A stretch of 64,000 nucleotides of DNA from contig JAMKCF010000014.1 of NCBI GenBank assembly GCA_023634235.1, positions 3,857,501-3,921,500 of the forward strand. Reading direction: 5' to 3'. How positions within the stretch are numbered: position 1 is the first letter of the stretch; each line of letters starts with the position of its first letter. The stretch comes from Pisaster brevispinus. Taxonomy: Eukaryota > Echinodermata > Asteroidea > Forcipulatida > Asteriidae. Of this stretch, positions 1 through 13,900 are shown in pieces. Both the position numbers and the translations under genes were made by a program. Below the pieces are notes generated by a model. The model did no database searches. It was not told the origin of the DNA and worked only from the letters and a program-made list of their open reading frames with translations.

Positions 1-1985
1 GGCTTGAAGCTCAAAATGTTTACCAGACCAGAGTTTAATTCACAAGACCGAAATCTTCATGAGAAAGAGCTTTCTGCACAGTTTAACATGAAAATTGTTT
101 TTATTGAACAAGCACTAAGAGAAGATTGATCTTATTTGTCTTATGGGTTAGTATATTTTGATACTCAACAGAATTGTATAGGCCCCTAAATACCAGACTC
201 AAGGTCAACATTTGAACAACATTTCTTTCTGTTAAAGATATTACACAGTTATTCAATTGAAAAACACAAGAACGCAGGACTTGTCAAGTCATGAGTTTAC
301 TGGCCCGAGGCTAAAATCACTGGCCTCGGGCCGGCGGACCAGTGTCAAATTCGTGCCCTGTCCATGCGTTCTCAACAGGCTTGTATACAAATGGTATATA
401 AAATGTGGATGTCCTTTGAAGTTGCTAAGATTGCCTCTAAAATAAACAAAGAAACATGGACAGGAAGCAACTTTCACAGAGAAAATAGGCATTTGACAAG
501 CAAATGTTATCTTTGATCTTGCAGGCTCGCAGTGTTTGTCGCTGTCAAGTGTAGCTATATAAACATAGCTTTTATTTTTGTTTAGTTTTTCATATTTTTA
601 TTTTCTACAGTGCTCATTTTAAAAAGGAAGAGAAAAGAACTATCATAACTGAGCCAAATGGCAGCGGTATTTAAAGGGCTGTGTTCAATGCAGACATTTG
701 TTATCATAGCTCCTCCCACATTAGAGGAATATATTGCCAGTAGATTGGAGGGGGGGGGGTTGCTAGAATTTGATTGATCTATCCACACTTGATTTGTCAA
801 CCCTGGCCCAGGTTTGAGTTACCCCTACTTGGCTACTTGCTACTTGGCTGAAGGGTTGAGTGAGATAACCCTAAGGTTAGCATGCCGAGTGTTCATTAAA
901 AAAAAATTTTTGCTGAGGAAAATTACTTCAATTGTGAAATGAAGATAGGGTGGTTGTGGGGGTAAAACTCCTCAGGAATTTGCCGGGTTTTTATTTGAGT
1001 GTGATGCAACACCTTGTAAACCCTTATAAGGTGCTGCATAAATGAGTCTCATAATTCATAAAATTTATTTTAAAATGTTTCTCTTTGTTCCAGTGCCTTG
1101 AGCACCTTTTTGGTGGAAATTTGCGCAATGTATAACTCTAATATCAGGCCTTGAACTTCGCTCTTGAAGGGGCACAGCAATTTTCCTCTGCTAAAGGGCA
1201 CTCTATGACATGTACATATGAGGAAAAAGTAAATTTGTATAGGAACTTTGCAAAGGGCACCACGGCAAAAGCGCAGGGCACCCCGGCAATTGTTGTGGGT
1301 GCAGTGGGTTTTTTTTCGAGGCCTGTAATATTGTTACTATTATTAGTTAATACTGCACTGTAACTCAATCATCAGAACAGGGATGCAAAACATCAGGCTT
1401 ATAATATTCGGATTCAGAATTGTTTATACCTGTCTTATGAAAACAAGTGCAGTCATTATCTCTGGACGAAAAAATAAATCCTGCTCCTTGATCTACTGCA
1501 CTAGCCCTGGACACTGTTCCCAGAAGCTCTTTGAAATCCAGGAGTTTACGTGGAAATGCCATCATTTCGACATATCTTCTTAAGATCTGGATCCAAGTTT
1601 CATGCTTTTTATTATCAGAACTGACTCTTTCCACTGATTAAATTGTATTGTTTATTGACCATGTGACCTGTGACATCACATGTTTACAAAAGAGCCACTG
1701 AACCTGGACTTCCTTCAGGCCTGATTTGTACCCATCTCACTGGAACAAAATGTAAATCTTATTTGCAGTCTGTTTTTTTATCAACTTTTAGTGTGAAGAA
1801 AGGGGGCGCATCTCAAACTTTGTTCAGCTGTTATTTTTTATAGCTCTTGAATTTACATGGAAATTTTGATTCGATGTATAAAATTTCCCATCGCCTGCCA
1901 GAAAGGCACTGGAGTGTACAAGGTCACTCTCTTTCCTAACAAAGGTTACGTAGTCTGTTCCATTGGACTTCTTTTGTTTCAACAG
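1..1985. other. 5' flank or upstream intron of the tandem-FYVE gene; no exon recognised
   Basis: No convincing coding exon is visible. The first exon I can define (1,986) begins in mid-codon, so at least one 5' coding exon must lie here or beyond the window edge. Bases of about 160-330 hold a dispersed repeat (GC-rich core GGCCCGAGG) that reappears inverted at about 19,330-19,520. Bases of about 1,145-1,330 look like another dispersed repeat: the phrase AAGGGCAC recurs, and related text is seen near 7,160-7,310. The short open frames are unsupported by splice sites or recognisable protein sequence. Confidence 0.5.
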
Positions 1986-4900
1986 CAATCACAAGGTTGC
2001 ACTGGGTCAACTCAAGTCAAAGGTCAAGGTGTCACAACTCCAGCTGTAAGGCCAAGTTCACTCTGATCCTCCGGAGACATCACTGCAGAAAGTAAGAATT
2101 CTTTTCTTTTTAAATTGTGTGCAAGGTCTTCCCAAACAAGTCTAAAAGCCACTCTTGGTAAGGGGCTACAAGAAGAAATTATTCAAGGTGAAAATAGCTC
2201 GGGGGGGAGGGAGCTGAGTAGGAATTGATATTCCTTCTTATTGAAACAGTCTAGATTATATGTAGGATCGTCATAATTCCAGTCCACTTGCATGCAATCT
2301 TTGGATTTCATTTCCATTACAGTGGAGAAAGAAATAGGTTGCAAAGTGCAAGTAATTTGCAGCTATTTTACAAAGTTTTCAATGTGCTTGTTTATATTTT
2401 TTTAAATGCCAATCTGAGATGGCCCTTGGCCAAATACCTTTCTCATGACATACTCTGGCTGTGTGACAGATTCCATGATTGCATCATCAAAGGCACAAAT
2501 GCCCCCCCCCAAAAAAAAACTTCCACAAATTCTGCTCCACTAAACTGTGCCAGTGTACAGTATGATATCATGTGGTGAATGCACAGTAAATAATCAACCC
2601 TCCTACTGTTTGACCATTCAATATCATTCACTGTGTGGTTGTGAATGGTAGCCAAACTATGCCAGTCTGCAATCTGGTTTAATGTGTCTGCAAGGTTCAC
2701 ACATGTACACAGCTCTGTGTGCAGTAAGTGCCATTATACACAACCCATGCAGTGCGACGGTTTCAAAGGATTGGTCAACTCACTGGAAATTATTATCAAG
2801 AGTAGGAGGGTTAATGTACAAGAATGTGATTTCTCAGGTTTTTTCCCTGATTTCAGCGATTAAAAATAAATCTCCTTTAACAATTTTTTTTTCTCAAAAA
2901 AAGTAAACCAGTCAACAGAGCCTGGAGAAAGAGATAATTCGCATTGTGTCCACACTTGTAGTTTTGTATTTCCGGTGGTGGACCGAGTCTCTAAACCTCC
3001 TGAATGGTAAAATTTTGGAGGTTCCAAGTCTAGAATAGGGGTGTACCCAGGCCAGCAAGACATGCAGGGTTCTCCCCATGTACAAGCTAGCGTATCGGGC
3101 CGATAAGCGCGAATTGCGTGTCAATACGGGCAAATTTCAGCCGATAGTTTAAAAAAAAAAAAAATATTTTTTTTTTATTTCTCCCAAAAACCGAGAGAAA
3201 ACCATAAAGAATGCTTAAGGTTGCACAGTAGGGTTTTTTAAAACAAGATAAACACCATGTAGAAAACATTACGAAGATGTTGTTTCAATTTAGCGTGCTT
3301 CGGCCAAACATCAACAAATCGTTAGTCCAGAATGCCACACAGTTTTGGAAAAAAACCTGGGGATAACCCTGACATGTTTCAGGAATTTTTACCTTCATCA
3401 AATCTCATTCCTGAATGTGGAAATGTAGTAAAAGAATCTGTCGTCTTCCAAGTTACTGTGAATCATTTTCCTGTCTGTAGATGCGGTGAGGTGTTTTGTG
3501 CGAGATGTTTAACGTTTCAGAGAAAATTATCTCAAACTGCGGAGTATGATCCCAACGGTAAACTTTTCATGGTAAGTTAACTTACAACTTGTGGTTTATT
3601 ACTTGATATTTATTATTAAAAAGTCGCATCCCCTTAAGGTGATCCCTTGGCTGCCGCTTCCCAGGTTGTATCGTAAGCTTGGGTGTGATCCCTGGCTACA
3701 CGGCAGGTAATGGTTGAATGGCTTCTGACTGGCACCCCCGAACAAAGATATTGACTAATAGTGAGACCGCCAGCATAGGGCTGGATAGCTCAGTTGGTAG
3801 AGTGCCGGTACGTTAATCTGGAGGTCGTTGGTTCAAGTCCCGCTCCAGTCAGTTTTTCTTTGTTCAAACCCAAATATAAAAAAATTTTACCCAGTCAGTT
3901 TCCCTTGTGGTTTATTACTTGATATTTACAAGTTTGTATGATTTCCTTGTTTGGTTGGTATGTGTGCGTTGATTCCACAGGTGTGTTCTTTGTTGCCGCC
4001 GTTTGGTCTAGCGGAGTGAACTCAAGTTCTAGTTGCCGTGTCATCAGAATGTGGGTTCGAATCCCGGTTATGACTCTTTTGTCCTTGAGAAGTACACTTA
4101 ACTACATCTATGTAATTGCGTCCCATCACCCAGGAGTAAATGGGTACCTTTAAGGGTCGAGATTGTTGATGTCAATGACTAGCAACAGGCGTTGAGATGG
4201 TTTTAGAACTGCTGGAAGGCTTGTCATTAATGGTGTCTAATGTTTCGACGAGCCTACTTGGATTAAAAAAATAACATGATGATGATGATGATGATGATAA
4301 TGATTACTATACTCTTTTTTTTACCATAGTTTGGACTTTTTTGTTCCTTTGAATCTTATCTCATTTTCTCAATTAACTCAAGTAGCCTTAATGATGTTCA
4401 ACTATTTGAATTGTTTTCTATTACGCTTTTCATGAATGTATGTGTTTGAGTTTTTATGTTTTAATGTTATTCAGCCCCTGGGCAGCCATGTTAGTTTATA
4501 TTCTTGGTACCAGAAACCATTGACCTTTCTTAAATTTGTCTACTCTTTATTTAATTCAACTTGATTTAAAAAGCAAAAGACAACAACTGATTGCTTTGTT
4601 TTTGTTTGCTTCTCGTAGGTTTGCTCAAAGTGTTTTCATTCCGAGACCCAAGGGCCAGGGCAGGCTCGCATCTGGACACAAACGTTTCTTGAAATGCGGA
4701 GAGATAATCTCTCAGCACAGGCTGAGGCAGTCGGACACACGACACAAAAGCCGAGCAGGTAACTAGATGAAAAAGATGACACTGCACATTGTCGCTTATC
4801 AGCTGTCAAATTGAAATTCTCCTTTAGTTAAAAAAATATCGACATCCTGAGGCCAGAGGGCGACATCCTCTACGATGTTGTCTCACTGACAAAAATCATT

Positions 4901-7900
4901 TGACTGTCATTCTTCTCTCAAAATGTCGTTATCCTGAGATAAATGACCTAGGCCCAATTTCATAAAGCCCTTAAGCAGAAAATGTCTTTACTTAGCAAGT
5001 AATGGGTTGGGTACCAGTGACAACAATGTAAACTTTATGGAATGCTGGCTGGTAACCTGTTTCTACTAAGCGAGATTCTGTGCTTAGCAAGATTTTGTGC
5101 TTACATGCTTTATGAAATAGGGCTGTGTGAAGTCGACATCTTACTAACAAAATCTGGTCATGCCAAAATAATACTTTTTGAGATCTCATCAAGTTGGATG
5201 GCATTTCCTGTGCTCCATACCTTCCTCATTATTTCGGTTCTTGGTTTTGTCCAAAGAACCAAAGTCTCTTTGGTTTGGTTCTTGTGAAGATTTTTTCGTC
5301 AACTTGTTTCTTTTTTCTTGTAATATTTTAGAGCGCATCTTGAAAAAGAGTGTCAGCGCCTTGTGGATGGATTCTCTATGAATCTGACGGACCTAACGCA
5401 ATCTCGGGAAGTTCGTACCCCTGAGTCTGAGGAGGTAACGGGAAGAAACGTCTTGATGAGGAAACTGAGTGCCCTCAAGAATCAAGTCAGTAAAGTGCCT
5501 GGCCTCGTCAAGATAGGTCCCCCGGAGTGGAAGAAACCAGATGCATGGACTGTGAGTATAGTTGTAGCTTTTTGGAACTTTTTTTTTTTATGGGGGGGGG
5601 GCTTTTTTTTAACACATGGTTTCTGTGGATCCTTAAAAAGTATTGAAAAGTCTTAAGATAAAGTATCAACATTTAAGGCCCTTAAGAAGCTTTGAAACGT
5701 ATTAAATTCAGTTTTTTTTTGAGATCTTAGAAAAATTGAATGAAGCGTGAAATGAATTTTCCTACCTGCTCGTAAAGAACCCAATTCTGCTGGATGTGAA
5801 ATAAATAGAATATTTTTAGTGTGAGTGGGTATAGCTGTTTACCCTGCTTTATTCACTTACTTTTGGTCTTAAATTTGTTTTGTTTAGAGTAGCATTAAGA
5901 GAGTCTTAAAAATCTCAAATTTGACTTGTTATAGTGTGCAGATACCCTGAAGCCTTTCTCAGATTCAAATTTGGGGGCGAAAAATTACCCTTTTTCTCTA
6001 AAACTACATTGATTCAAAGGGGGTCGTTTCTATCATTGTTTATTATATTAATAGCTCTCTAGTGCTTCCTACCAAGTAAAGTTTTTACAGTCACTAACTT
6101 GTGGAGTAATTACCAAAAGCACACCCTGCCTTTAACCAGGTAGATCTGATGGCCTCAAGAAATACACACAGTATGTCAAAATGACCTGGTGTGTCTGCTG
6201 CCCTCTTGCGTCTCAACTTGTCCAATTAGGTTGATGTTAAAAGTAGAAATGTTTTTGTTGCAGTCCAATGGTCTAAGTTGTCAGTTCTGCGGCACTGCCT
6301 TCACCATGACCTACAAGAAGCACAATTGTTACATCTGCGGTCGTCTTGCGTGCCTCTCCTGCTCCGTGAAGGACCTGCTGCTCTATGTGCCGGATAAATG
6401 CAACCAAGAACAAGATGGGAAGCATGCCAGGTGGGCCATCATCAAAGTCATTGGGGTAAGTCATGGGCTCGTTTGATTGAATTAACTTTTAATCAACTCA
6501 AATAATCTTTTCTGTACAACTACAGCTTTCTTTTTTGGGGGTGGGGTTCCCCTTTGTAAAAGTTCAAATGCAAAGTTAATTCTCCTGGAGAATTGCATTC
6601 GACGTAATTGGGAAGATTTCTATGGGTAGACTTTCAGGTCTTGTACTTTGTTAGGGCAAGGTAAGTTGTCCTTAGCAACAGACACCTCAATGAGGGAAGT
6701 GTAAATTCTACTCCCAACATTTTAAACCCTGCGTCACGCAAGGGGGCAGTAGCGGTAGGCACTTTTTTTTTTTTTTTAATAACATAAGAACCGTTCGGGC
6801 AAATCCGGTCATACTACATGTAATCCTTTACTAGAACCCCTCCTTTGAGATAGTGTAGTCATTCATTGGGTTGAGTTCCTTAAAAGGTCATCATGACCCT
6901 TTGAAGTTTGCCAACGGCACTCCCCATTGACCTGTATGTACATCCAAAACCCCATTCAATTGTACACACCTATTGAAACACTACAGATTGCCTATGCACT
7001 TGTAAACACAGGTCTTTCTAGGTGGGAATTAACCTTGGGACTATGTTTTGTCTCCCCCGCCCACTCCAACAACCATCCCCCACCCCCACCCATCCACCCC
7101 AGACTTAATTGCCCTATAATTATAAGTGCCTTCCTTTGAGGTTTTTTTTGGGAGCCGCGTGACCCAGGGTTAGGGGGCACCAGGGCAGTGCCCAGAAGCA
7201 TGGGGGGCAATCGCTACCATTACCACCATGAAGATCCAGACGTGCCCTTTCTTTTGCCATGGTTTACTGCGATGCCCTTTCAGACATTTCCTTGATAGAA
7301 TTGCCCCATACCAGGGAACTTACATCATGGTCTGATGTTGGGATTTCTCTTTCACCCGTCCCAGAGTCCTGAATTAGAACCTGACATACGCCACTATGTA
7401 CGCGTCTGTAAAGTTTGCCGTCAGGCTTTAGAGTCCGTTCAAATTCAGAACTACGAGGCGTCGATCAAGGGAGACAAGAGTGAGGACTGTGTGATGCAGA
7501 TGAAGGAACTCTTTGACAACATCATCAAGTTCCAAGACAAGATTGACGCCTGGCTTCCCAAGGTTTTTATCTTTGACTTAAAAAAAATAATTTTTAATCT
7601 CTTTTTTTTTTTATCTAAAGGCAGAGATTTGTGCAAAGTTACCTAGTGCATTACTTAGTGCATACGGATCAAGTTCTGGTGGTTCGGCCATCAGGGTGTG
7701 GGTTCGAATCCAGATCATGACACTTGTCTCCCTGAACAAGACACTTAACTATAATTGCTTCTCTTCACCCAGAGTGGGTACCTGTGAAGGCAGAGGTGGC
7801 TCTTGCGATTGATTTAGCTTGGTGCACTACATACTGGGCAGCACAGGCTGTAAATTCCCAAGGGAGCTTTGATGGTTTAAGGAATAAAATGTACAGCTCA

Positions 7901-10900
7901 GTGACCAGGGGTGATAATGTTTGAGCGCTATGAGTGTCACTGAGTGACGAATTTGAGCACTCTATAAGAAGGCACTATTATTATTATTATTATTATTATT
8001 TATAATTCACTAATGCCCAAAGATGTGTGTTTGTTCTTGAAAATAGTCTTGGACCCAATAGATAGTTTTATATAACACCCAAGCAGATCCTTGCCATTTG
8101 ATTGAAGGATTGTCCGTCACGTGATTGCAAATAAAAGTACTATTGCTCGCTACGTCACTCACCGTGCATTTTTCGTTCCATTCACCGTGCATTTTTCGTT
8201 CCATCCGAAAAGTACTATTGCACGGTGCGTAAAACATCACTGCGTGCGCGTGTCTTTGGTAATGCAGCAGTGTTACTGATCTACTTGGATGTTATATAAA
8301 ACAAATAATGAATGTTTTTCATTCGTGCAACAGTGCGAATATTTGCATTCGTTGAAAGATGGAATGTTCCATTCAACTCGGCTCCGCCTCGTTGAATAGA
8401 ACATTCCATCTTTCAACTCATGAAAATATTTGCACCATTGCACTCATAAACATTCATTATTTGTATACCATCGTCACATAGTGCAAGCTCAGCCACCTTT
8501 ATGAGCAAATCAATCAATCTTTGAATGCACAATGGTTTATGCATAAATAAAATGTTAGTTCCGGTGACTGAGTCATCAGAGGGTGGGTTCAAATCCTGGT
8601 CTTGACACTTGGTAGGTCCTTGAGCAAGACGCTGGAATATAACGACTTCTCATCACCCAGGAGTACATGGGTACCTAGGCAGAGTTGCCAACTCTCTCTG
8701 ATTCTGGTGAAAGTTCCCGGAAACTATACAAATTTTGTAATGTTCTGATGAGTGAATTTGAAAATTCTCCCAGAGTATGGAAACTTTTTTCCCTGTTATG
8801 TTAAAAGTAATTTGAAATAAATCTCCCTGATTGTTTTTACAAAACTTTCCTGATTGCAAGATGCAAATGTTGGCAGCTCTGCTGAGGAGGGTAGACATGG
8901 GTGATGTGAACATGTTAGCATGTGTGCTCATGTGTTAACCTGAGTAACATGTGTGCTCATTTGTCTTCCGGTGCTGCATACTCCTAAGGAGTTGAGATAG
9001 TTTTAGGAATGCTAAGGGCCCGATAATCAGGGCCAGTAATACTGTAACACGCTTTCTATGCTTGAAAAGACTAGTATTGTTATTATCGTACACAGGTGTT
9101 AGGCAGAGCTAATTAGTTCAGGTTTATAACCAGACTTTTCTCTACTTTATAGTACAAGCAGCTGATAGATGCACTAGAAATAGCAGGAGAGAGTCCAAAA
9201 GCCTTACCAGCGTCCAGGAGCAACATGCAAACTCTGGCAAAACATCAGGTACACACAAATCAAACATAATAAGTAGTACAATGTACGTTGTACAATAAAA
9301 ATAGTGCAAAGGCAAAAACAAAGTTAGTGGCCTTATGTTTCGACCCCAGCAGAGTCTTTCTCAAAGGCTAAATGACAAGACTACAAACATAAACAGGTAT
9401 ACTGGTGTAACAAAAGCAGTCAAGTGGAAATAGATGATAGAGATGAAAGCACACAGAGAAAGCAGGAGGCTGAACAGAGAGGAGGGTAACAAAAAGTGTG
9501 GTTTGGAGAAAGGGGCTGGTTTGACCACTGGAGGTAGGGAACACAAAAGAGGGAGAGAAAAGTAATTAAAATATAAGTAATACAATGCAATGAATACAAT
9601 AGTAATAAAATACAGGTAAGACAATGTATTAAGTAATACATTTTTTCTGCAATATGATTTCATGCTGGGGTGATTGCATCTACGTAATACATGCGCGCAT
9701 GCAGTTCTGTGCACAGATGTGCCACCATGCAAAACATGTGCAGTTGTATGGTTTCAAATGATTGGTCAACTCTCTGGAAGATTTCAAATGATTGGTCAAC
9801 TCCCTGGAAGATTTCAAATGATTGGTCAACTCCCTGGAAGATTTCAAACGATTGGTCAACTCCCTGGAAGATTTCAAATGATTGGTCAACTCCCTGGAAG
9901 ATTTCAAACGATCGGTCAACTCCCTGGAAGATTTCAAACGATTGGTCAACTCCCTGGAAGATTTCAAATGATTGGTCAACTCCCTGGACGATTTCAAATG
10001 ATTGGTCAACTCCCTGGAAGAATGTCACCAAGAGTAAGAGGGTTAAGGCAAAAAAAACTATACCTTAGTTCTGACATCAAACACTCTATTTTTTTCACTG
10101 CAGGGGGATCTGACAGATTACTTCACGTCATTCGTGGTCGCTGTGAGTCGTCTGAAGAAACTGAAACCCCAAACCAACAAACAGTTGAGGCTTGTCAAGG
10201 CTCTCATGAGGGTAGGTATGACTGGGGGCTAGTCTAGGAAATTATACACAACGGAAGAAGATCGGCCATTGAGGGTGATGTATGGCGTGTCGTGGCCGAG
10301 TGGATAAGATCACTGGACTCAAGCTCTGGTGTTTCTGATCAGCAGAGTGTGGGTTCGAGCCCCGGTCGTGACACTTGTGTCCTTAAGCAAGACACTTAAC
10401 CATGATTGCTTCGTCCTTCGGATGGGACGTAAAGCCTTTGGTCCCGTGTGTTGTGTAACGCACGAAAAAGAACCCAGTGCACTTATCGAAAAGAGAAGGG
10501 GTCCGCCCCGGTGTTCCTGGTTTGATCGGCTGCATATTGCGCTACAGCACCTTGTAAACCATTACAAGGTGCTATGTAAAGGAGTAGGTCTCATACTTCA
10601 AACGTAGCTCCAAATACCTTGCAGGAAACATGAATGTTAAGCGCTTAGAGGCTGGCCTGCAGTAGGCGCTATACAAATACAATATATTATTATTATTATT
10701 ATGTACGCAGGGTGACTTAAGTACAAATTTTCTAAATAACTAACAGGGCCTAGGCCCAACCCCAAGTCATGATTTCAAAAACCAAAGTAACAGGTACATT
10801 TTCAGGCAATTAATTCTTTATTAATTACAAACTTTTAGATGGCATATATACAAGGTAGTTCGGCACACATCCTCTAAGGTGTAAATAAAAAGTCTGGTCC

Positions 10901-13900
10901 GAGTCTATAAAAGAAAAAAACAAAACTGATATAATGATTTTACTATTTTGTAATGCAGTGCAAGTTCACCTACTACAACGACAACATGTACACATTCCGT
11001 AAACTGAAGAGACAACTGGAGCTGATATCTCCCCCTGAAGTTCTTCAAGCAATACAGTCTTTTGTGGATTCACAGGTGACTAGACCATTGGGTATGGGGA
11101 GGAATTCACCTAGAGAAACACCCCGACAAACGCCCAATCAAACACCTAGACAAACGCCCAATCAGACACCCAGACAAACGCCCAATCAGACACCCAGACA
11201 AACGCCCAATCAGACACCCAGACAAACGCCCAATCAAACACCTAGAGAAACACCCAATCAAACACCCAGACAAACGCCCAAACAAACACACAGACAAGTG
11301 CCCCTCCAGACATCACTCGACTATGATTACATTGATTTAGATGACACAGAGATTGATATAGATTTTGAGGAATCTGAAATCGGAAAAGAGATGCCAACTG
11401 AGACCCCTCACAACCTCCAGGAGGAGCTAGAGGTTGGTAGGGTCGGTTCAAAAGGTCAGACACCTGGAGGCAACCCAGAGCTGACTTGGATGTGGAGAAT
11501 GGTAGGAAGGGTCAGTCCTTCAAGCAGGAAACCAACCTTGATCACTCAGATGACCATAGATGGCCCAGAGCTAACTCTTGAGAGTGAAGTGGTTGGTAAG
11601 GCTAAGGGCAGTTCTGAAGCCCAAACAGACGCACTCGCCTCAGAGCAGACTGTCAAGGGAGTTGTTCAAGGTAGAGATGGTCGCGCTGATCCACTTGTCT
11701 CGGAGTCACTCACAGGTAAACAAGGGAAGACTGTGGAAGGGGCTGATGTTGGTGTGGATGAAGTTGATTCTAAAAATCAGCAACTTGTACAGACTCACAA
11801 AAGTCTTCCTGGACAGATTTCTGTTACAAAAATGGTTGGTTGGGTAAGTTCTAAGGTCAAAGGAAGTACTTTAAGCCTTGACAACACTGATCATACTGAC
11901 AAGAAGTCTGTGGATGAGACAAATCATGGTCAAGGGCAAACGGATTCAAGTAACTCAGAGACAACTAAAGCAGACAAACCAGAGCAAAATGAAAATTGGG
12001 AAGTGGTTGGAGCTTGCAATGTTGACGTCCTGACAGATCCACAAACCTCACAGCAACTTGCAAACCAACCAGGACAGACGGATGAGGGGGGAAGTGCTGG
12101 TACATGTGGTATGGATGAAGTTGGTTCTGAAAAATGGCCACTTGTGAAGGCTCTCGTAAGACTTCCAGGGCAAGTCTCTGTGAAAAAAATGGTTGGTTGG
12201 GCAAGTCATAAAGTCAGAACAAATTCTTTGAATCATGACGACCAAAAGCAGACTGACGAGAAGGGTGTAGATGAGACAGACCAGGTTCAGGGGCAAATGG
12301 ATCCAGGTGCCTCAAAGACAGCGAAAGAAGACAAGCCAGAGCAAACGGACAAGGGGAAAGTGGTTGGAACAGGCAATTATGGGGTCCTTACTGATCCACA
12401 AACCTCACAGCAACAAGCAAACCAACTAGGACAGATGGATGAGGGGGGCAGTGCTGGTATGGATGAAGTTGAATCTAAAAAACAGCCTCGTGTAAAGACT
12501 TTTGCCGGTCTTCCTGGGCGGGCCTCTGTGAAAAGAATGGTTAGTTGGGTAAACTATAAGGTTAAAAGAAGTTCGTTGAACCTTGATAGCCAAGAGCAGA
12601 TTGACAAGAAGGATGTAGATGAGACAGACCAGGTTCTGGGGCAAATGGATGCAGGTGCCTCGAAGACAGCGAAAGAAGACAAGCCAGAGCAAATGGACAA
12701 GGGGAAAGTGGTTGGAACAGGCAATTATGGGGTCCTTACTGATCCACAAACCTCACAGCAACAAGCAAACCAACTAGGACAGACGGATGAGGGGGGCAGT
12801 GCTGGTATGGATGAAGCTGAATCTAAAAAACAACCTCGTGTAAAGACTTTTGCCGGTCTTCCTGGGCGGGCCTCTGTGAACAAAATGGTTAGTTGGGTAA
12901 ACTATAAGGTTAAAAGAAGTTCGTTGAACCTTGACAGCCAAGAGCAGATTGACAAGAAGGGTGTAGATGAGACAAACCAGGTTCAGGGGCAAATGGATCC
13001 AGGTGCCTCAAAGACAGCGAAAGAAGACAAGCCAGAGCAAACGGACAAGGGGAAAGTGGTTGGAACAGGCAATTATGGGGTCCTTACTGATCCACAAACC
13101 TCACAGCAACAAGCAAACCAACTAGGACAGACGGATGAGGGGGGCGGTGCTGGTATGGATGAAGCTGAATCTAAAAAACAGCCACCTGTAAAGACTTTTG
13201 CCGGTCTTCCTGGGCGGGCCTCTGTGAAAAAAATGGTTAGTTGGGTAAATTATAAGGTTAAAAGAAGTCCGTTGAACATTGACAGCCAAGAGCAGATTGA
13301 CAAGAAGGATGTGGATGAGACAGACAATATTCAGGGGCAAACAGATCCAAGTACTTCAAAGAAAACAGAAACAGACAAGCCAGAGGCAACTGACAAGAAG
13401 GATGTGAATGGCAGTGTTGAGGTTCACACACATTCACCAACCACACAGCAACCAGGACAGTTGGATGAAATTAATTCTAAAACTGGGACACTTGAAAAGA
13501 CTAGCAAAAGTCTGATAGGACAGATTTCTTTGACAAAAATGGTAAAGTGGATAAATTCTCGAGGCCAAAAAGCCTCTCCAGACCTTGCAAATCAAGAGCA
13601 GACTGACAAGAAGGGAGTAGTTGATTCAGGAATTGTTAAGAACCAGACAGGTGAACTTGCCAAGCAAAGCCTTGCGGACGAACCAGGGAAGACTGATGGG
13701 GTAAAAGTGGTTGACGTAGGTACCGTTGAGACCCACAGAATTCCTCAAACTTCACGGCACATTTCCACCAACCCTGGGCAGATTGTGGAGGAGGAAGGTT
13801 CAGGTAGAGATGAACTGAATTCTAAAACACAGGCTCTCCCGATGACTTCCACAAGTCTTCGCAGGCAGATTTTTGCGGCAAAAATGTTCGGTTGGGTTCA

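Noticed and set aside
3332..3480. ATG-initiated frame running into the CGEVFC exon, as a possible gene start
   Set aside because: It would give C-R-C-G without the required C-x2-C spacing and no first Cys pair. A strong acceptor at 3,480 and the upstream exon at 1,986-2,091 restore the complete RRHHCRKCG motif.
3780..3855. Possible functional tRNA gene
   Set aside because: Acceptor and D arms pair, but the T-stem has a mismatch, the base before the anticodon is C rather than T, and the segment is embedded in repeat sequence.
9674..10237. 187-codon plus-strand frame and overlapping minus-strand frames
   Set aside because: They run through the 30-base minisatellite in all directions. Only 10,104-10,211, in a different frame, is a genuine FYVE exon.
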